Shown here one piece after another: positions 5,365 through 7,652 of a stretch of DNA of 7,652 nucleotides. The stretch is taken from NCBI GenBank assembly GCA_963693005.1, contig OY843709.1:1-7652 (forward strand), in the 5' to 3' direction. Positions within the stretch are counted from its first letter, which is position 1; every line of letters starts with the position of its first letter. The notes beneath the pieces are model-generated. The model was given only the letters and a program-made list of their open reading frames with translations, had not been told where the DNA came from and ran no database searches. Position numbers and translations under genes: made by a program. This DNA comes from Bodonicaedibacter sp963693005. Its GTDB lineage: Bacteria; Pseudomonadota; Alphaproteobacteria; UBA6184.

Positions 5365-7652
5365 CTAATCGCTGCCCGAGCTTGAGAGAAGAGCACGCTT
5401 TGGGCCGGGCTTCGGGCGCGGTGGGCCCTTCTTGCCGCCGGGGGCCGGCGCCGAGACCGGACGCGGGGCGGTGTCTGTGTCGTCGGAGCTCCCGAACCCT
5501 GCGGCGGGGGTTTTGCGCGGGGCGAAGGCGGGCATGCGCTTGCTCGAGGCGGACCGCGGGGGCGATGCCTCGGGCTCGCTGTCGGCCGCGAACCCTGCGG
5601 CGGGGAGCTTCGAGGCGGCCTTGCGCGGTGGTGGGGGCGGCAGCTTCCGGCGGACAATGGGCTGGGCGTCGGTGGCCTCGCTGTCACTCGCGGCGGGCGC
5701 GATCTTCGGCCGCGGGGCAACGGACTTCTTCGGCACCGGCGGGCGCTTCCGGGCGGGTGCTTCGGCCGGGGCCTCGCCTTCGCTGCTGCTGGACGCGAGC
5801 GGCCGGCGAATCACTTTCGGGGCGACCTTCGGGGCGGCCTTCGGAGCGGGGCGCGGCGGGGCCTCTGACTCCGTCTCCGTGTCCGACGGGTAAGCGCGGG
5901 CAGCGGCCTTGGGGGCAACCTTCGGGGCGGCCTTCGGAGCGGGGCGCGGCGGGGCCTCGGACTCCGTCTCCGTGTCCGACGGGTAAGCGCGGGCAGCGGC
6001 CTTGGGGGCAACCTTCGGGGCGGTTTTCGGAGCGGGGCGCGGCGGGGCCTCTGACTCCGTCTCCGTGTCCGACGGGTAAGCGCGGGCAGCGGCCTTGGGG
6101 GCAACCTTCGGTGCGACCTTCGGAGCGGGGCGCGGCGGGGCCTCTGACTCCGTCTCCGTGTCCGACGGGTAAGCGCGGGCAGCGGCCTTGGGGGCAACCT
6201 TCGGTGCGACCTTCGGAGCGGGGCGCGGCGGGGCCTCGGACTCCGTCTCCGTGTCCGACGGGTAAGCGCGGGCAGCGGCCTTGGGGGCAACCTTCGGGGC
6301 GGTTTTCGGAGCGGGGCGCGGCGGGGCCTCTGACTCCGTCTCCGTGTCCGACGGGTAAGCGCGGGCAGCGGCCTTGGGGGCAACCTTCGGTGCGACCTTC
6401 GGAGCGGGGCGCGGCGGGGCCTCGGACTCCGTCTCCGTGTCCGACGGGTAAGCGCGGGCAGCGGCCTTGGGGGCAACCTTCGGGGCGGCCTTCGGAGCGG
6501 GGCGCGGCGGGGCCTCTGACTCCGTCTCCGTGTCCGACGGGTAAGCGCGGGCAGCGGCCTTGGGGGCAACCTTCGGGGCGGCCTTCGGAGCGGGGCGCGG
6601 CGGGGCCTCGGACTCCGTCTCCGTGTCCGACGGGTAAGCGCGGGCAGCGGCCTTGGGGGCAACCTTCGGGGCGGTTTTCGGAGCGGGGCGCGGCGGGGCC
6701 TCTGACTCCGTCTCCGTGTCCGACGGGTAAGCGCGGGCAGCGGCCTTGGGGGCAACCTTCGGTGCGACCTTCGGAGCGGGGCGCGGCGGGGCCTCGGACT
6801 CCGTCTCCGTGTCCGACGGGTAAGCGCGGGCAGCGGCCTTGGGGGCAACCTTCGGTGCGACCTTCGGAGCGGGGCGCGGCGGGGCCTCTGACTCCGTCTC
6901 CGTGTCCGACGGGTAAGCGCGGGCAGCGGCCTTGGGGGCAACCTTCGGTGCGACCTTCGGAGCGGGGCGCGGCGGGGCCTCGGACTCCGTCTCCGTGTCC
7001 GACGGGTAAGCGCGGGCAGCGGCCTTGGGGGCAACCTTCGGGGCGGTTTTCGGAGCGGGGCGCGGCGGGGCCTCTGACTCCGTCTCCGTGTCCGACGGGT
7101 AAGCGCGGGCAGCGGCCTTGGGGGCAACCTTCGGTGCGACCTTCGGAGCGGGGCGCGGCGGGGCCTCGGACTCCGTCTCCGTGTCCGACGGGTAAGCGCG
7201 GGCAGCGGCCTTGGGGGCAACCTTCGGGGCGGCCTTCGGAGCGGGGCGCGGCGGGGCCTCGGACTCCGTCTCCGTGTCCGACGGGTAAGCGCGGGCAGCG
7301 GCCTTGGGGGCAACCTTCGGGGCGGTTTTCGGAGCGGGGCGCGGCGGGGCCTCTGACTCCGTCTCCGTGTCCGACGGGTAAGCGCGGGCAGCGGCCTTGG
7401 GGGCAACCTTCGGGGCGGCCTTCGGAGCGGGGCGCGGCTCCACATCGCTAGAATCCGAGGTGTCGCTGTTGAAGGCACGCGCCGAGGGCTTCGGTGCCGC
7501 CTTGGGGGCAACCTTCGGGGCAGCCTTGGGGGCAGGGCGCGGAGCTTCGCTGTCGCTTTCGCTGGAGCTCATCGGGCGGTTACCGCGCGGGGGTGGAGCA
7601 TGGGCCGTCTTCGGCCGGGCGGGGGCAGGGACATCTGAGTCAGAAGTGTCAC
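5365..7652 (-). CDS. Repetitive Ser-acidic/Pro-Ala-Lys protein, C-terminal part (cut by right edge)
   Basis: 761 residues are visible. The frame is open to the right edge and the upstream residues have the same style (DTSDSDVPAPARPK), so the Met at 7572 is probably internal and the true start lies outside. The body is 17 near-identical 31-residue units: an aromatic (Tyr), an acidic Ser/Thr cluster (SDTETESEA) and a basic Pro/Ala/Lys block (PPRPAPK, then APK repeats). Each unit has four acidic and five basic residues. The acidic clusters fit casein kinase 2 sites (S/T-D/E-x-E). Flanking degenerate copies keep an aromatic before the cluster (AFNSDTSD, GFAADSEPE, GFGSSDDTD). Composition and alternation recall nucleolar phosphoproteins such as Nopp140 and treacle, but the conserved C-terminal SRP40 domain of Nopp140 is not present, so this is only a resemblance. 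It is almost surely disordered. The stop is TAG at 5367-5365, followed by 119 bases to the reductase start. A structural or cytoskeletal repeat protein is an alternative. Confidence 0.75.
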   Translation of the reverse strand, partial: DTSDSDVPAPARPKTAHAPPPRGNRPMSSSESDSEAPRPAPKAAPKVAPKAAPKPSARAFNSDTSDSSDVEPRPAPKAAPKVAPKAAARAYPSDTETESEAPPRPAPKTAPKVAPKAAARAYPSDTETESEAPPRPAPKAAPKVAPKAAARAYPSDTETESEAPPRPAPKVAPKVAPKAAARAYPSDTETESEAPPRPAPKTAPKVAPKAAARAYPSDTETESEAPPRPAPKVAPKVAPKAAARAYPSDTETESEAPPRPAPKVAPKVAPKAAARAYPSDTETESEAPPRPAPKVAPKVAPKAAARAYPSDTETESEAPPRPAPKTAPKVAPKAAARAYPSDTETESEAPPRPAPKAAPKVAPKAAARAYPSDTETESEAPPRPAPKAAPKVAPKAAARAYPSDTETESEAPPRPAPKVAPKVAPKAAARAYPSDTETESEAPPRPAPKTAPKVAPKAAARAYPSDTETESEAPPRPAPKVAPKVAPKAAARAYPSDTETESEAPPRPAPKVAPKVAPKAAARAYPSDTETESEAPPRPAPKTAPKVAPKAAARAYPSDTETESEAPPRPAPKAAPKVAPKAAARAYPSDTETESEAPPRPAPKAAPKVAPKVIRRPLASSSSEGEAPAEAPARKRPPVPKKSVAPRPKIAPAASDSEATDAQPIVRRKLPPPPPRKAASKLPAAGFAADSEPEASPPRSASSKRMPAFAPRKTPAAGFGSSDDTDTAPRPVSAPAPGGKKGPPRPKPGPKRALLSSSGSD
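5815..7380 (-). repeat. 93-bp tandem array, 17 units, in frame within the Ser-acidic/Pro-Ala-Lys gene
   Basis: The 10-mer gtccgacggg recurs exactly every 93 bases from 5881 to 7369 (17 times). Units are almost identical, including synonymous sites. Variation is confined mainly to one codon block (giving Ala, Thr or Val before APKVAPK) and one Ser codon (TCA or TCC). Since 93 is a multiple of 3, the frame survives copy-number change. The lowest-coordinate unit is truncated after 26 residues, where the unique C-terminal region begins. Such homogeneity points to recent expansion or gene conversion. Confidence 0.97.
7381..7572 (-). repeat. Two degenerate copies of the 31-residue unit at the N-terminal edge of the array
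   Basis: Just before the homogeneous array in the protein, two diverged units keep the alternation of acidic Ser cluster and PRPAPKAAPKVAPKAA block (SESDSEAPRPAPK, then FNSDTSDSSDVEPRPAPK). Their sequence and spacing differ from the 93-bp consensus. Decayed edge units with a uniform core are typical of arrays that evolve by unequal exchange. A further diverged acidic cluster lies at about 7630-7650. Confidence 0.8.

Noticed and set aside
5815..7380. CRISPR-like array
   Set aside because: Units are contiguous, in frame and differ only at a few codons; there are no unique spacers.
4881..7451. Long plus-strand open frame (about 856 codons) with its own repeat pattern
   Set aside because: It is the antisense shadow of the 93-bp array: a stop-free unit whose length is divisible by 3 keeps any open frame open. 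Outside the array it crosses the reductase gene and shows no family resemblance.
5365..7652. Calling the repeat protein Nopp140
   Set aside because: Only the alternation of acidic Ser clusters and Lys/Pro/Ala blocks matches; the conserved C-terminal SRP40 domain is not present.

Overview
The window looks like compact, very GC-rich nuclear DNA of a eukaryotic microbe, most likely a protist. Two genes belong to families I know only from eukaryotes: protein phosphatase inhibitor 2 (I-2) and 6-phosphofructo-2-kinase/fructose-2,6-bisphosphatase (PFKFB). A third resembles the eukaryotic carbonyl reductase 4/FabG-type reductases. All six genes I can support lie on the minus strand, each reads as one uninterrupted exon, and they are 38 to 119 bases apart; one pair overlaps by 4 bases. 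Long one-strand runs of intronless genes, together with ankyrin repeats in front of a PFKFB, recall kinetoplastids. The gaps are shorter than is usual there, and I see no clear polypyrimidine/AG trans-splice signals. The lineage is therefore a guess. Introns cannot be excluded either: three of the gene junctions carry GT...AG pairs that would join the neighbouring frames.

Layout in transcription order (right to left). 7652-5365: the C-terminal part of a large low-complexity phosphoprotein-like gene that runs off the right edge, carrying a 93-bp, 17-unit tandem array. 5245-4520: a short-chain dehydrogenase/reductase close to CBR4. 4462-2612: an ankyrin-repeat PFKFB whose bisphosphatase active site is destroyed and whose kinase domain lacks a fructose-6-phosphate-binding stretch. 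2573-798: an alanine-rich protein I cannot place. 736-260: a short I-2. 263-1: the start of an unknown protein with an N-terminal Cys/His cluster and a probable membrane helix, cut by the left edge.

I see no mobile element, tRNA, rRNA or CRISPR. The genes do not form an obvious pathway; co-orientation looks like genome architecture rather than a functional operon. The points that best reward a second look are the degenerate ankyrin-PFKFB, the higher-order structure of the 93-bp array, and the very tight junctions: an in-frame TGA between the reductase and the PFKFB, an 8-bp hairpin in a 38-bp gap, and possible short introns.
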